Part shown: positions 7,112 to 14,217 of the stretch, in pieces
How the letters are laid out: each line of letters starts with the position of its first letter
Numbering within the stretch: position 1 is the stretch's first letter
From: an uncultured Oscillibacter sp.
GTDB lineage: Bacteria > Bacillota > Clostridia > Oscillospirales > Oscillospiraceae
NCBI RefSeq assembly: GCF_910587525.1
Contig: NZ_CAJULS010000036.1
Span: 1 to 17,888, forward strand
DNA: 17,888 nt
Direction of reading: 5' to 3'
Translations under genes and position numbers: made by a program
The notes under the pieces: model-generated
Told to the model about the DNA's origin: nothing
The model's database searches: none
The model's input: the letters and a program-made list of their open reading frames with translations, nothing else

Positions 7112-7696
7112 ATGGAGCAAAAAGAGGTATTGGAGCAGATGAGACAGGGCATCCCGGTTTTCGGCGGCTCCCCGGCCCATCAGGCGATGCATGACCTGGC
7201 CCAGGAGGCCCTGCGGCTGACCATGGAATTGAACGGGCGCTACCACACGCCGGAGGAAATTCGGAAACTGTTCTCCCAAATCATTGGAAAGCCGGTGGAC
7301 GGCAGTTTCCGTATGTTTCCGCCCTTCCACACGGACTGCGGCAAAAATATCGCAGTCGGCAGGCGCGTATTCATCAATGCCGGCTGCTGCTTCCAGGACC
7401 AGGGGGGCATCACCATCGGGGACGGCTGTCTCATTGGACACCAGGTGGTGCTGGCCACCATCAACCACGGTTTTTCGCCGGGAGAACGGGGAGACAACTA
7501 TCCGGCTCCCATCACCATCGGCAATCACGTCTGGATTGGGTCCAGGGCCGTCGTCCTTCCCGGCGTCTCCATTGGAGACGGGGCGATCATAGCCGCGGGC
7601 GCGGTGGTTACCCGGGATGTGCCGCCCAATGTGATAGCGGGCGGCGTCCCTGCCCGGATCATCAAACATATTGAGACAGAGGAGGCAGGAATATGA
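7112..7696 (+). CDS. Sugar O-acetyltransferase (maltose/galactoside acetyltransferase-like, left-handed beta-helix)
   Basis: The 194-residue protein has an N-terminal helical cap (about 1-60; the RYHTPEEIRKLFSQIIG segment is typical of the Mac domain) followed by hexapeptide repeats forming a left-handed beta-helix (about 75-185: ITIGDGCLIG, ITIGNHVWIGSRAVVLPG, VSIGDGAIIAAGAVVTRDVP). His119 in LATINHGF is the expected catalytic base that moves an acetyl group from acetyl-CoA to a sugar hydroxyl. The start has GGAGGT 7 bases upstream. Its stop overlaps the next start by 4 bases (ATGA), so the two are coupled. The natural acceptor is not inferable; these enzymes are often detoxifying and broad. 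Confidence 0.92.
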   Translation: MEQKEVLEQMRQGIPVFGGSPAHQAMHDLAQEALRLTMELNGRYHTPEEIRKLFSQIIGKPVDGSFRMFPPFHTDCGKNIAVGRRVFINAGCCFQDQGGITIGDGCLIGHQVVLATINHGFSPGERGDNYPAPITIGNHVWIGSRAVVLPGVSIGDGAIIAAGAVVTRDVPPNVIAGGVPARIIKHIETEEAGI

Positions 7697-8940
7697 AAAG
7701 GCGTTTTTCGGCGCTTGTATTGGCAGTTTGTACATTCTGCCTTTTGACTGTGACCTCCTGCTCGGCGGCGGAACGCTCCGCTGCCGGCGGCACGGACACC
7801 GGACAGCTCACTTCCAAACCTGTCCGGACCGCCGGCTTCTCTGATGTCCCTGCCGGTGCCTGGTACGCCGAGGCGGTGGACTACTGCCGGCAGCACGGCA
7901 TTATGGGCGGAACTTCCGAGGGCGCCTTCGCGCCGGAGGCGGATCTGACCCGCGCAATGCTGGCCGCCATACTGTACCGTATGAGCGATACACCTGCCGT
8001 GTCCGGCGCTCCTGCCTTTACGGATGCGGCGGCCGGGTCCTGGTACAGTGACGCGGTTTCCTGGGCGGCGAAAAGCGGCGTGATCTCCGGCTATGGCGGC
8101 GGCGCCTTCGGCGTGAATGATCCTGCGACGCGGGAGCAGGCTGCCGCTATACTGTGGCGCTATGCGGGAAGCCCGGAAAGCGCCGCAGCCACGAATGTCT
8201 CTGATGCCTCATCCATTTCCGGCTGGGCGCAGGCGGCAGTCCGCTGGGCTGGCGCCAGCGGCATCCTGGAGGGCATGCTGGAAAGCGGCCGTTTTGACCC
8301 AAAGACAAATATCAAACGGGGGGAAGCTGCTTCTATGCTGTATCACTATTTAACGGCGGAAACATCGGATTCTGGGCGAAAAATTACCGTATCTGTCAGC
8401 GGGCAGCGCTTTGAGGCGGTTTTGTATGACACCCCGGCGGCGGATGCCCTGTGGAAACAGCTCCCAATGACGGTGACCATGCAGGAGCTGAACGGCAACG
8501 AAAAATACTGTGATCTGCCTGATGCGCTTCCAACAGGTGCCGCCAGACCTGAGAAAATCCAAACGGGGGATTTGATGCTGTTCGGCTCGGACTGCCTGGT
8601 ACTGTTTTACCAGAGCTTCACGACTTCTTATTCCTACACCCCTCTTGGACGGCTGACCAATCCGGCTGAGCTGGGCCGGGCTCTGGGGGGAGGCGGCGTG
8701 GAGATTACTTTTGCGCGCCAGGAGGATGTCCCCCCGGACCTTGCCGGGAAAACGCTGGTGGCCTATTTCTCCGCCACCAACACCACACGCCCGCTGGCGG
8801 AGTATGCGGCGGATATTTTGGGCGCGGACCTCTATGAGATTGTGCCGGAGGTCCCTTACACAGATGCAGACCTAGCCTATTATACCAACGGCCGTGCCGA
8901 CCGGGAGCAAAACGACCCCGCCGCCCGCCAATGTCATTAA
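7693..8940 (+). CDS. SLH-domain lipoprotein with cyclophilin-like and truncated flavodoxin domains (5' part of a gene split by a MITE)
   Basis: The 415-residue frame starts with a lipoprotein signal peptide (MKRR, hydrophobic core, VTSC lipobox with Cys23). Three SLH domains follow (about 47-104, 108-160, 168-222; FSDVPAGAWYAEAV, FTDAAAGSWYSDAV), then a cyclophilin-like domain (about 230-342) and the first part of a flavodoxin with the FMN phosphate loop (LVAYFSATNTTRP, about 355-366). The last four codons and the TAA lie inside the inserted 133-bp element, so the flavodoxin is cut about half way and the aldo/keto reductase part is lost. SLH domains usually bind secondary cell-wall polymers, suggesting the product sits outside the membrane. 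The truncated product may be stable as far as the cyclophilin-like domain. Confidence 0.88.
   Translation: MKRRFSALVLAVCTFCLLTVTSCSAAERSAAGGTDTGQLTSKPVRTAGFSDVPAGAWYAEAVDYCRQHGIMGGTSEGAFAPEADLTRAMLAAILYRMSDTPAVSGAPAFTDAAAGSWYSDAVSWAAKSGVISGYGGGAFGVNDPATREQAAAILWRYAGSPESAAATNVSDASSISGWAQAAVRWAGASGILEGMLESGRFDPKTNIKRGEAASMLYHYLTAETSDSGRKITVSVSGQRFEAVLYDTPAADALWKQLPMTVTMQELNGNEKYCDLPDALPTGAARPEKIQTGDLMLFGSDCLVLFYQSFTTSYSYTPLGRLTNPAELGRALGGGGVEITFARQEDVPPDLAGKTLVAYFSATNTTRPLAEYAADILGADLYEIVPEVPYTDADLAYYTNGRADREQNDPAARQCH
8919..8928. repeat. Target site duplication, left copy
   Basis: CGCCGCCCGC directly precedes the inserted element and is repeated exactly at 9062-9071. The duplicated bases are in-frame coding sequence of the flavodoxin region. 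Confidence 0.85.
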
Positions 8941-9061
8941 GTTAAGGAAATTTACCCAATAATGGGGTGCAGAAATATTTTGGATTCTAAGTGCTTAGCT
9001 GAAATCTAAGAACATTTTGATGCCCCATTATTTGGAAATTGGTCTTATCTTAATGACATTG
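8929..9061. mobile_element. 133-bp MITE-like element inside the SLH-flavodoxin-AKR gene
   Basis: The element begins CAATGTCATTAAGTTAAG and its other end, read in reverse, begins CAATGTCATTAAGATAAG, a terminal inverted repeat with one mismatch in 18 bases. Interior halves also match in inverted orientation (AATAATGGGG on both sides, then TTTTGGATT versus TCTTAGATT), so the whole element can fold on itself. It encodes nothing and is AT-rich inside a GC-rich gene. A perfect 10-bp duplication flanks it. These are the hallmarks of a non-autonomous element moved by a transposase elsewhere in the genome. The 9-10 bp duplication would fit IS4-type or similar families, but the parent is not identified. 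Confidence 0.9.
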
Positions 9062-9071
9062 CGCCGCCCGC
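9062..9071. repeat. Target site duplication, right copy
   Basis: An exact copy of the 10 bases at 8919-8928, immediately after the inverted-repeat end of the element. The flavodoxin reading frame resumes through this copy as ...AARPGISGGVTNMDDYDVV. Confidence 0.85.
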
Positions 9072-9089
9072 CCCGGCATTTCCGGCGGC

Positions 9090-10220
9090 GTGACAAACAT
9101 GGATGACTATGACGTGGTATTCCTCGGCTATCCCATCTGGCATGGGCAGGCTCCCCGGATTATCAGCACCTTCCTGGAGAGCTACGACTTCACCGGTAAG
9201 ACCGTCGTTCCATTCTGCACCTCCCATTCCAGCGGCCTCGGCTCCAGTGATACAAACCTGCATCCGCTGGCCGGCGGAGCGAACTGGCTTGCCGGACGCC
9301 GGTTTGCCGGAGGAACTGCCCGCGGTACGGTGGAGGAGTGGATCAACGGGCTGGAACTGCCCGGACCGGCAGGTCCGGCCTCCGGCAGGGCGGAGTTTCA
9401 TTTTGATACCAGATCTGTCACCCTCAACAGCGGCTATGAAATGTCCATCAACGGCTTGGGGACCTACAGCCTCCGCGGGGAGACCTGCGTCAACGCGGTA
9501 AAGTCAGCTTTGGCCAGCGGTGTGCGGCTGATCGACACCGCCTCTGCCTATGGCAATGAGCGGGAGGTCGGCCAGGCCGTTCGGGAGGCTGTGGAGGAGC
9601 TGGGCATCCGGCGCGAGGAGATCTTCGTGATTACAAAGATTTATCCGGGCAGCGAAATGGCAGACCTGGAAGCATCCATTCAGGCGTGTCTGGACCGGCT
9701 GGGGCTCGACTATGTGGATATGATGCTCCTCCATCATCCTGACCGAAACGATGTAAAGGCGTATCAGGCTATGGAGCGGTTTGCAGAGGCCGAGAAAATC
9801 CGCTCCCTGGGCCTGTCCAACTGGTATGTCAAAGAGCTGGAAGAATTTCTGCCCCAGGTGACCGTCACCCCGGCGCTGGTGCAAAATGAAATTCACCCGT
9901 ACTACCAGGAAAATGACGTGATCCCCTACATCCAGGATTTGGGCATCGTTGTCCAGGGCTGGTATCCGCTGGGGGGACGGGGGCATACGGCGGAGCTGCT
10001 GGGCGATGAAGTGATTTCCGGCATCGCGGAGGCCCACGGCGTATCCTCCGCCCAGGTGATTCTGCGGTGGAACCTGCAAAAGGGCGTGGCGGTGATTCCT
10101 GGTTCCAGCAATCCTGACCATATCAGAGAAAATACGGAGCTTTATGCGTTTTCCCTGAGCGACGGAGAAATGGCGCGGATCAATGCCCTTGACCGAAACG
10201 AGAAACACGATTGGTATTGA
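9090..10220 (+). CDS. Flavodoxin C-terminal half fused to an aldo/keto reductase (3' part of the split gene)
   Basis: The open frame from a GTG at 9090 encodes 376 residues. Residues 1 to about 92 are the second half of a flavodoxin (MDDYDVVFLGYPIWHGQAP, VVPFCTSHSSGLGSS, TVEEWING). Residues about 105-376 are a full aldo/keto reductase barrel with the catalytic tetrad Asp149, Tyr154, Lys183 and His215 (DTASAYGNE, ITKIY, LLHHP) and a C-terminal NADP-binding stretch (VAVIPGSSNPDHIREN). No ribosome binding site precedes 9090, so the GTG is only the first usable codon of the broken gene. The reductase is probably not made, or made poorly, unless translation restarts. All reductase motifs are intact, which points to a recent disruption. 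Confidence 0.85.
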   Translation: MTNMDDYDVVFLGYPIWHGQAPRIISTFLESYDFTGKTVVPFCTSHSSGLGSSDTNLHPLAGGANWLAGRRFAGGTARGTVEEWINGLELPGPAGPASGRAEFHFDTRSVTLNSGYEMSINGLGTYSLRGETCVNAVKSALASGVRLIDTASAYGNEREVGQAVREAVEELGIRREEIFVITKIYPGSEMADLEASIQACLDRLGLDYVDMMLLHHPDRNDVKAYQAMERFAEAEKIRSLGLSNWYVKELEEFLPQVTVTPALVQNEIHPYYQENDVIPYIQDLGIVVQGWYPLGGRGHTAELLGDEVISGIAEAHGVSSAQVILRWNLQKGVAVIPGSSNPDHIRENTELYAFSLSDGEMARINALDRNEKHDWY

Positions 10221-10232
10221 CCCGGCAGAAAA

Positions 10233-10264
10233 GAGGGGAACCGCCGCGTCAGGCGGTTCCCCTC
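10233..10264 (+). terminator. Strong hairpin after the reductase gene
   Basis: GAGGGGAACCGCC (10233-10245) pairs perfectly with GGCGGTTCCCCTC (10252-10264) around a 6-base loop, 12 bases after the stop codon. A T-run follows only about 10 bases later, so it is an imperfect terminator, or an RNA 3'-end protecting stem between the convergent genes. Confidence 0.65.
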
Positions 10265-10414
10265 AGAGCGATTATTTTTGCGCAGGAACTGTCTGCACAA
10301 ATTTGGTGCTTCGGCAGTGGCAATATGTGCCGCAAAATGGCGCTGTCATACCTGATTGCCGGAAGGGTGCAACGGTTCTTCGAAAATGGGTGCATATTTT
10401 GCCGGTAACGGCAA

Positions 10415-11317
10415 TCAGCCTGCTGAGGAAAACTCAAAGCTGGCATTCGGGTCTGTGTGCTGAAACAGGAGGTCTTTCCCGTGCCAGAAGCGGTAGCACA
10501 CTTTTGCGCAGAGGCTCTCGTGAATGGTGCGCTCCATGCGGCCCTCCACCGGGGCGCGGAGGGGCTGTCTCCGCTCGTTCAAGAGTTCCGCTTCCAGGCG
10601 GTACCTCCCCTGAAGGATGACCGCTCCGGAAGAGGACCACGCCTCGATTTTGGCGCCCCGGTAGGTTGCCAGGCGGTATTCCCGGCCGCCGTAAAAAACG
10701 GAACAGATACAGCCGGTGAAGCCGCCTGCCGGCAAGGGAACCGTTGCAGACGCAAGCATCAGGCTGCCGGGCTCCGGCCCACCCCAAATGCACTGGGTCC
10801 AGAGGTACGCGCTGGGAAAGGAGCGGCCCCGGTCCGTCTCGATATATCCAATTCCGCCGGAGAAGTCCAGACGCCCGCCGTTGAGCTCCAGCGTTCCAGC
10901 CAAGGAGTGTCCCATGCTGATGACGCCGTGGGAACACTGCATCCCCGCAAAAAACCGGAACGGCCCCATGATATCGGACCGCAGGACAGTGAAGGGGCCG
11001 TAGCGCAGGGCGCCATGGAGAGAAAGACCGTCCCGTTGAATGTGGAGGCTGATTCCCTGACTGGTAAAGCTGGACTGCCCGATTTGGACCCGAAACGGCT
11101 GCCGGGAAACCTGCAGCTGCGCCTCCGGGTACTCCAGCCACCATGACCCGTCGTTTGAAACGACCTGGAGGGACGCAGTGCGGCGGCCCCTGCCGTCAAT
11201 ATGGAACGCGGGGATCAGCGCGAGGGTCTGCCCCTGCGGAGTCTGGTGCTTCAAATACCACCCTTCAAAATAGGGCCCTGTTCCATCTGTGCCGCGGAAA
11301 AAACGCATGATTTTCAT
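10415..11317 (-). CDS. Tocopherol cyclase family protein
   Basis: The 300-residue protein carries the family signature near its N-terminus (GPYFEGWYLKHQ), then the beta-rich lipocalin-like pattern of the tocopherol cyclase family (IPAFHIDGRG, GALRYGPF, DIMGPFRFFAGMQCSHGVIS, GYIETDRGRSFPSAYLWTQ, near C-terminal REYRLATYRGAKIEAW). Plant and cyanobacterial members close the chromanol ring of tocopherol. Bacterial members in anaerobes that make no tocopherol have no known substrate. The start is uncertain: GTG 11320, ATG 11317 and ATG 11308 are all in frame with only a weak AGGGG site; I use 11317. It is the last gene of the minus-strand run, separated from the reductase upstream by a 101-bp inverted-repeat element. 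Confidence 0.85.
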   Translation of the reverse strand: MKIMRFFRGTDGTGPYFEGWYLKHQTPQGQTLALIPAFHIDGRGRRTASLQVVSNDGSWWLEYPEAQLQVSRQPFRVQIGQSSFTSQGISLHIQRDGLSLHGALRYGPFTVLRSDIMGPFRFFAGMQCSHGVISMGHSLAGTLELNGGRLDFSGGIGYIETDRGRSFPSAYLWTQCIWGGPEPGSLMLASATVPLPAGGFTGCICSVFYGGREYRLATYRGAKIEAWSSSGAVILQGRYRLEAELLNERRQPLRAPVEGRMERTIHESLCAKVCYRFWHGKDLLFQHTDPNASFEFSSAG

Positions 11318-11399
11318 CACCCCTGATTCAGTTTTCCCTGAATTGGGGGATTTTATATGAAATTACTCCCAGCCGGGAAACGGCTTAAGACTGTATCCG

Positions 11400-11500
11400 G
11401 AGGATTAGGCCTTGTTTGAAAGGTGTCAAAACGCCTTGAGCGGCGAAAAAATCTCCCGCCGTTGAGCATTTCGCCATTGCTCAAACAAGGCCTAATCCTC
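11400..11500. repeat. 101-bp element with perfect 20-bp terminal inverted repeats
   Basis: GAGGATTAGGCCTTGTTTGA at 11400-11419 is repeated perfectly in reverse complement at 11481-11500. The interior can form further stems: GAGCA with TGCTC (about 11463-11482), CGGCG with CGCCG, and GGTGT/GGCGTT-type pairing near 11421-11436. It encodes nothing. It lies between two minus-strand genes and supplies the TAG stop codon of the upstream one. It may be a small MITE or palindromic repeat, or a structured mRNA element or terminator. No clear target duplication was seen. Confidence 0.75.
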
Positions 11501-12085
11501 TGGGGGATAGGGTGTCTGCCCAAAGGCAAAGGCCCGTTCCAGATGGTTTGTTTTTCCGATCTGAGGCGGGCCGTTGGTGTCTCCGCAGCCGCCCGCCAGC
11601 AGCGTTCCCCGGTCGTGAAACCCGATATAATTCACCAGGGCAAATTTGTAGTACGACTCCGCCTGCCGGAAGGTCCAGAAGAAGTCGTCCGCCGCCGTCA
11701 TCAGCAGGGCGCAGTCCTTGACTGGGTACTTCTCATAACGGCCCAGCGGGGGAGCGGGGTCTTCCTCCGCGATGCAGTAGAATCGCTCGATAAACGCCTT
11801 GACCCGGGCCGAGAGGGTCCAGAAATACAGCGGTGAGGCAAACACAATACAGTCCGCCGCCCTGATCGTGGGGACCAGACCGTTGAAGGCGTCCCGCTGG
11901 ACGCAGGGTTTTCCATAGCGGCAGGCGTTGCAGCCGAGACAGCCCTTGACCTCATTTTTTACCAGGGAGACGGTTTCCACCCTGTGGCCTGCGGCCTCCG
12001 CCCCTTGTATGAAAGCCTCTGCAAGCTGGGCGGTGTTGCCCTTGGGACGGCCTCCGCCCAGAACGGTCAGGATCTGTTTTCCCAT
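11492..12085 (-). CDS. Flavodoxin-fold NAD(P)H-dependent FMN reductase, iron-sulfur-flavoprotein-like
   Basis: The 197-residue protein begins with a beta-strand and FMN-phosphate loop (ILTVLGGGRPKGNTAQLAEAF). It has a compact cysteine cluster C49-x2-C52-x2-C55-x5-C61, the spacing reported for iron-sulfur flavoproteins (Isf), and then the flavin-binding ASPLYFWTLSARVKAFIERF segment. It probably moves electrons from a reduced carrier or NAD(P)H through a 4Fe-4S cluster and FMN to a small acceptor in the cytoplasm. A GGAG site lies 5 bases before the ATG. It starts 16 bases after yaaA ends, so the two are probably co-transcribed. Its last codons (TPYPPED) run into the end of the 101-bp inverted-repeat element, so the native C-terminus may have been replaced. 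Confidence 0.88.
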   Translation of the reverse strand: MGKQILTVLGGGRPKGNTAQLAEAFIQGAEAAGHRVETVSLVKNEVKGCLGCNACRYGKPCVQRDAFNGLVPTIRAADCIVFASPLYFWTLSARVKAFIERFYCIAEEDPAPPLGRYEKYPVKDCALLMTAADDFFWTFRQAESYYKFALVNYIGFHDRGTLLAGGCGDTNGPPQIGKTNHLERAFAFGQTPYPPED

Positions 12086-12101
12086 ATTACTCCACTCCTG
12101 T

Positions 12102-12860
12102 TCAGTTGGGATTTTTCAATTGTTTGATAAATACATCTCGATTTTCCGCGGACAGCTCCGCCTGGAAGCGGTAGCCCAACTGGTCAAAGGCCCGGATATC
12201 CGCCCGGTCTGTGACGCTGCGCTCTGCCAGCCAGCGCACCATCTGTCCCCGGGCCATCTTGCACTGGGTCCCCTTCTCGATGACCTTGCCGCCCTTCAGC
12301 TCACCGAAGACGCAGGTGACAAACCGGACGGACCCGGGCAAGCGGGACTCCACTGCTTTGCTGTACTCCTTGGAGGCCAGATTCAGCACAAAATCCGTCT
12401 CGGAGGCCAGCTGCCGGGCCAGACGGTCTCCCCAGAACTGGTACAGCTCCCGGCAGCCGTCCACTGCCAGCCTGGCCTGCATCTCCAGCCGGTAGGGGGT
12501 CACGCCGTCAAAGGGCCGCAGCAGGCCGTAGAATCCGGAGAGGATTCGCAGGCGCTCCCGGAGGTAGTCCAGATGGGCCGTTTCCATCACGCCGGGGGCC
12601 ATGTAGCGGTATTGGATGCCATCGTAGGAGAGAATCGCCGGGGTAAGACTGCGGCGCAGGTCCATTTGTTCCAACCGCTCCACGTTCAGCTTGGCAATGG
12701 CGCCGCTGCACTTCCAGAGAGCCTGCAGTTCCCTGGGTGACATGCTCTGAAGGGCGGCCTTCAGCTGTTCTGCCTGCTCCAGAAACTGGGGCAGGCCGTC
12801 TGCGGCAAAGCTGTCTGTGTCCGCCACCATTTTTTTGGCCGGGGCGATGATGATGCGCAT
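12102..12860 (-). CDS. yaaA: Peroxide stress protein YaaA (DUF328/UPF0246)
   Basis: The 252-residue protein matches YaaA from end to end: start MRIIIAPAKKM, middle ALQSMSPRELQALWKCS, APAILSYDGIQYRYM-type stretch, LSGFYGLLRPFDGVTPYRLEM and RQLASETDFVLNLASKEYSKAV near the core, and VIEKGTQCKMARGQMVRWLAE toward the C-terminus. In E. coli YaaA lowers free iron during hydrogen peroxide stress and binds DNA. An AAAGGAG site lies about 8 bases upstream. It sits between a DUF6933-like gene (14 bases upstream) and the iron-sulfur flavoprotein-like gene (16 bases downstream), a tight operon that fits an oxidative-stress or redox role. Confidence 0.95.
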   Translation of the reverse strand: MRIIIAPAKKMVADTDSFAADGLPQFLEQAEQLKAALQSMSPRELQALWKCSGAIAKLNVERLEQMDLRRSLTPAILSYDGIQYRYMAPGVMETAHLDYLRERLRILSGFYGLLRPFDGVTPYRLEMQARLAVDGCRELYQFWGDRLARQLASETDFVLNLASKEYSKAVESRLPGSVRFVTCVFGELKGGKVIEKGTQCKMARGQMVRWLAERSVTDRADIRAFDQLGYRFQAELSAENRDVFIKQLKNPN

Positions 12861-12874
12861 GAAAGTCTCTCCTT

Positions 12875-13396
12875 TCAGATCCGGGAAACCATCTCCGCCA
12901 GCCGCTTCGCTGCCGGGGCCAGACCATCCGCGCCCACACAGCGGCCGGGTTCGGCATTAACAAGCTGGTCCAGCAGGGGCTGGCTCCGGCCACTCTCGTC
13001 CAGGGCCAGCTCCGCAGACATCACGTCTTCCCAGGCGCGGTTCAAAAATGCCACTTCCCGTCGGCCATGGGTCTTGGTGAACAGCGGCGGTTCTGAGCCG
13101 CACAGCGCCGCCGCTGCTTCCGCGGGAAAACCGGCGCAGGACAAGCTGCGGCTCAGTCCCTCCGAAAAGACGTCCGGCAGGCGCTCCCACTCCGGACGGC
13201 TGAGGTCATAGAGAACAAACATATATCGGGTGTAACCGTGGACCGCCAGCAGGCTGGGGCGGCTCCGCATGGGGATGACGTGGAGGTCCCAGCAGAAGCG
13301 GCGGTCCGGTTCCTGGCCGTAGGGAAGCGCCTTGATTTTCAGGCGCCGTTGGAGGGGGATGGTCAGCCCCAGCTCCATCACGTTACTTTTTCTCAT
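12875..13396 (-). CDS. DUF6933-like hypothetical protein
   Basis: The 173-residue soluble protein has an N-terminal part reading MELGLTIPLQRRLKIKALPY followed by WDLHVIPMRSRPSLLAVHGYTRYMFVLYDL. This resembles the DUF6933 family I know from Firmicutes (a start with L-KLGIK and a beta-hairpin of N/H...R....V....T.Y); the match is from memory. The C-terminal half is helical with no recognised motif. The start is ambiguous: ATG 13396 overlaps the phosphoesterase stop by 14 bases and ATG 13378 gives the better family start; neither has a clear ribosome binding site, so translation is probably coupled. It lies inside a four-gene minus-strand operon. Confidence 0.7.
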   Translation of the reverse strand: MRKSNVMELGLTIPLQRRLKIKALPYGQEPDRRFCWDLHVIPMRSRPSLLAVHGYTRYMFVLYDLSRPEWERLPDVFSEGLSRSLSCAGFPAEAAAALCGSEPPLFTKTHGRREVAFLNRAWEDVMSAELALDESGRSQPLLDQLVNAEPGRCVGADGLAPAAKRLAEMVSRI

Positions 13397-13844
13397 GGGG
13401 AATCACCACTTTTTCTGCTTGGGTGCGTCCATTGTCAACGGTCATGACGGCGAAAGTGATTTCCTGGTCGAAGCGCCGTCTGCCGCAGCTGCCGGGATTC
13501 AGCCATAGTACACCGTCCCGCTTCTCGCAGGCGTACTTGTGGGAGTGGCCGTAAATAACCACGTCTGTATCAGACAAGTCCGGGGGAATGTCCTTTTTGT
13601 TGTGAACCAGAAAAAAGCGGACTCCCTCAACGGAAAAGGTCAGGCTTTGCGGCAGATCCTCCGCCCACTCCTTGTCGCTATTGCCCCGGACGATGTAGAG
13701 GGACGCATACTCCCGGAGCCTGTCCGCAATGGCCTGGGTATTGATATCTCCGCCGTGGATGATGATGTCCGCCTGGGACAGACAGTCCAGCACCTCCGGC
13801 CGCAGCAGGCCGTGGGTGTCGGATAAGACAATGAAACGCTTCAT
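13383..13844 (-). CDS. YfcE/MJ0936-family metallophosphoesterase
   Basis: The 153-residue calcineurin-like phosphoesterase has all family motifs: D9-x-H11 (VLSDTHG), G31-G-D33, G54-N-S-D57, H81 and G99-H-S-H102 (YGHSHKY), near the usual 155-180 length. These proteins hydrolyse phosphodiesters or phosphomonoesters with two metal ions, and the cellular substrate is seldom known. GGGAGGG lies about 7 bases before the ATG. It is the first gene of the minus-strand operon and overlaps the next gene. Confidence 0.93.
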   Translation of the reverse strand: MKRFIVLSDTHGLLRPEVLDCLSQADIIIHGGDINTQAIADRLREYASLYIVRGNSDKEWAEDLPQSLTFSVEGVRFFLVHNKKDIPPDLSDTDVVIYGHSHKYACEKRDGVLWLNPGSCGRRRFDQEITFAVMTVDNGRTQAEKVVIPHEKK

Positions 13845-13865
13845 AGAAATCCCTCCCGGTTCAAA

Positions 13866-14095
13866 TCAAAATTCTCCCCGCCAGTGGTCAATCTCGTGCT
13901 GGATGATGTGAGCCGGCCAGCCGCTGAAGGTCTTGAAGCGGGCCTGGAACTGCCCGTTTTTGATACTGCACCCCGATGGACTGCCGGCGTCTGGCCTTCC
14001 GGGTGCCGGTGAGGGAAAGACAGTTCTCCTCTGCCTCGCAGGGGGCCGGACTTTCAGGCGAAGAAAGCTTCGTCCCGCACAATCTCTCGTACCAT
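13866..14095 (-). pseudogene. def: Peptide deformylase remnant (internal deletion and frameshifts)
   Basis: The minus strand starts with an ATG at 14095 (GGAGG about 10 bases upstream) reading MVREIVRDEAFFA, the usual opening of clostridial peptide deformylases, then hits a stop. After a gap where some 50 or more residues are missing, another frame gives EENCLSLTGTRKARRRQSI, corresponding to the EGCLSxP metal-ligand motif. A further frameshift near YQ leads to a third frame with FKTFSGWPAHIIQHEIDHW, which contains the HEIDH metal-binding helix, followed by a stop at 13866. The gene normally removes formyl groups from nascent proteins; another intact copy must exist elsewhere. Confidence 0.82.
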
Positions 14096-14217
14096 GATAT
14101 CATACCTCCGGTATACACTTCCCACAGCGGGAAATTTGTGGTACATTTCTCATAAAATAGCACAAGCACGGGAAAAAAGCAAATTGCACTTGTGTTGTTG
14201 ATGACGACTTGAGGCGG
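14096..14217. other. AT-rich gap between deformylase remnant and IS remnant
   Basis: No gene is visible. On the minus strand TTGCTT and TATTTT with 17-base spacing (around 14152-14180) could be the old deformylase promoter, and TTCCC/GGGAA forms a small hairpin near the old start. Nothing else stands out. Confidence 0.35.

Noticed and set aside
8929..9061. Insertion read as a self-splicing or in-frame intervening element
   Set aside because: It is too short for a group I or II intron, has transposon-style inverted ends and a 10-bp target duplication, and adds 143 bases with a stop codon.
9504..10208. 234-codon open frame on the minus strand
   Set aside because: Antisense shadow of the aldo/keto reductase.
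10457..11146. 229-codon open frame on the plus strand
   Set aside because: Antisense shadow of the tocopherol cyclase family gene.
11928..12740. 270-codon open frame on the plus strand
   Set aside because: Antisense to yaaA and the flavoprotein gene, both of which are recognised with good starts.
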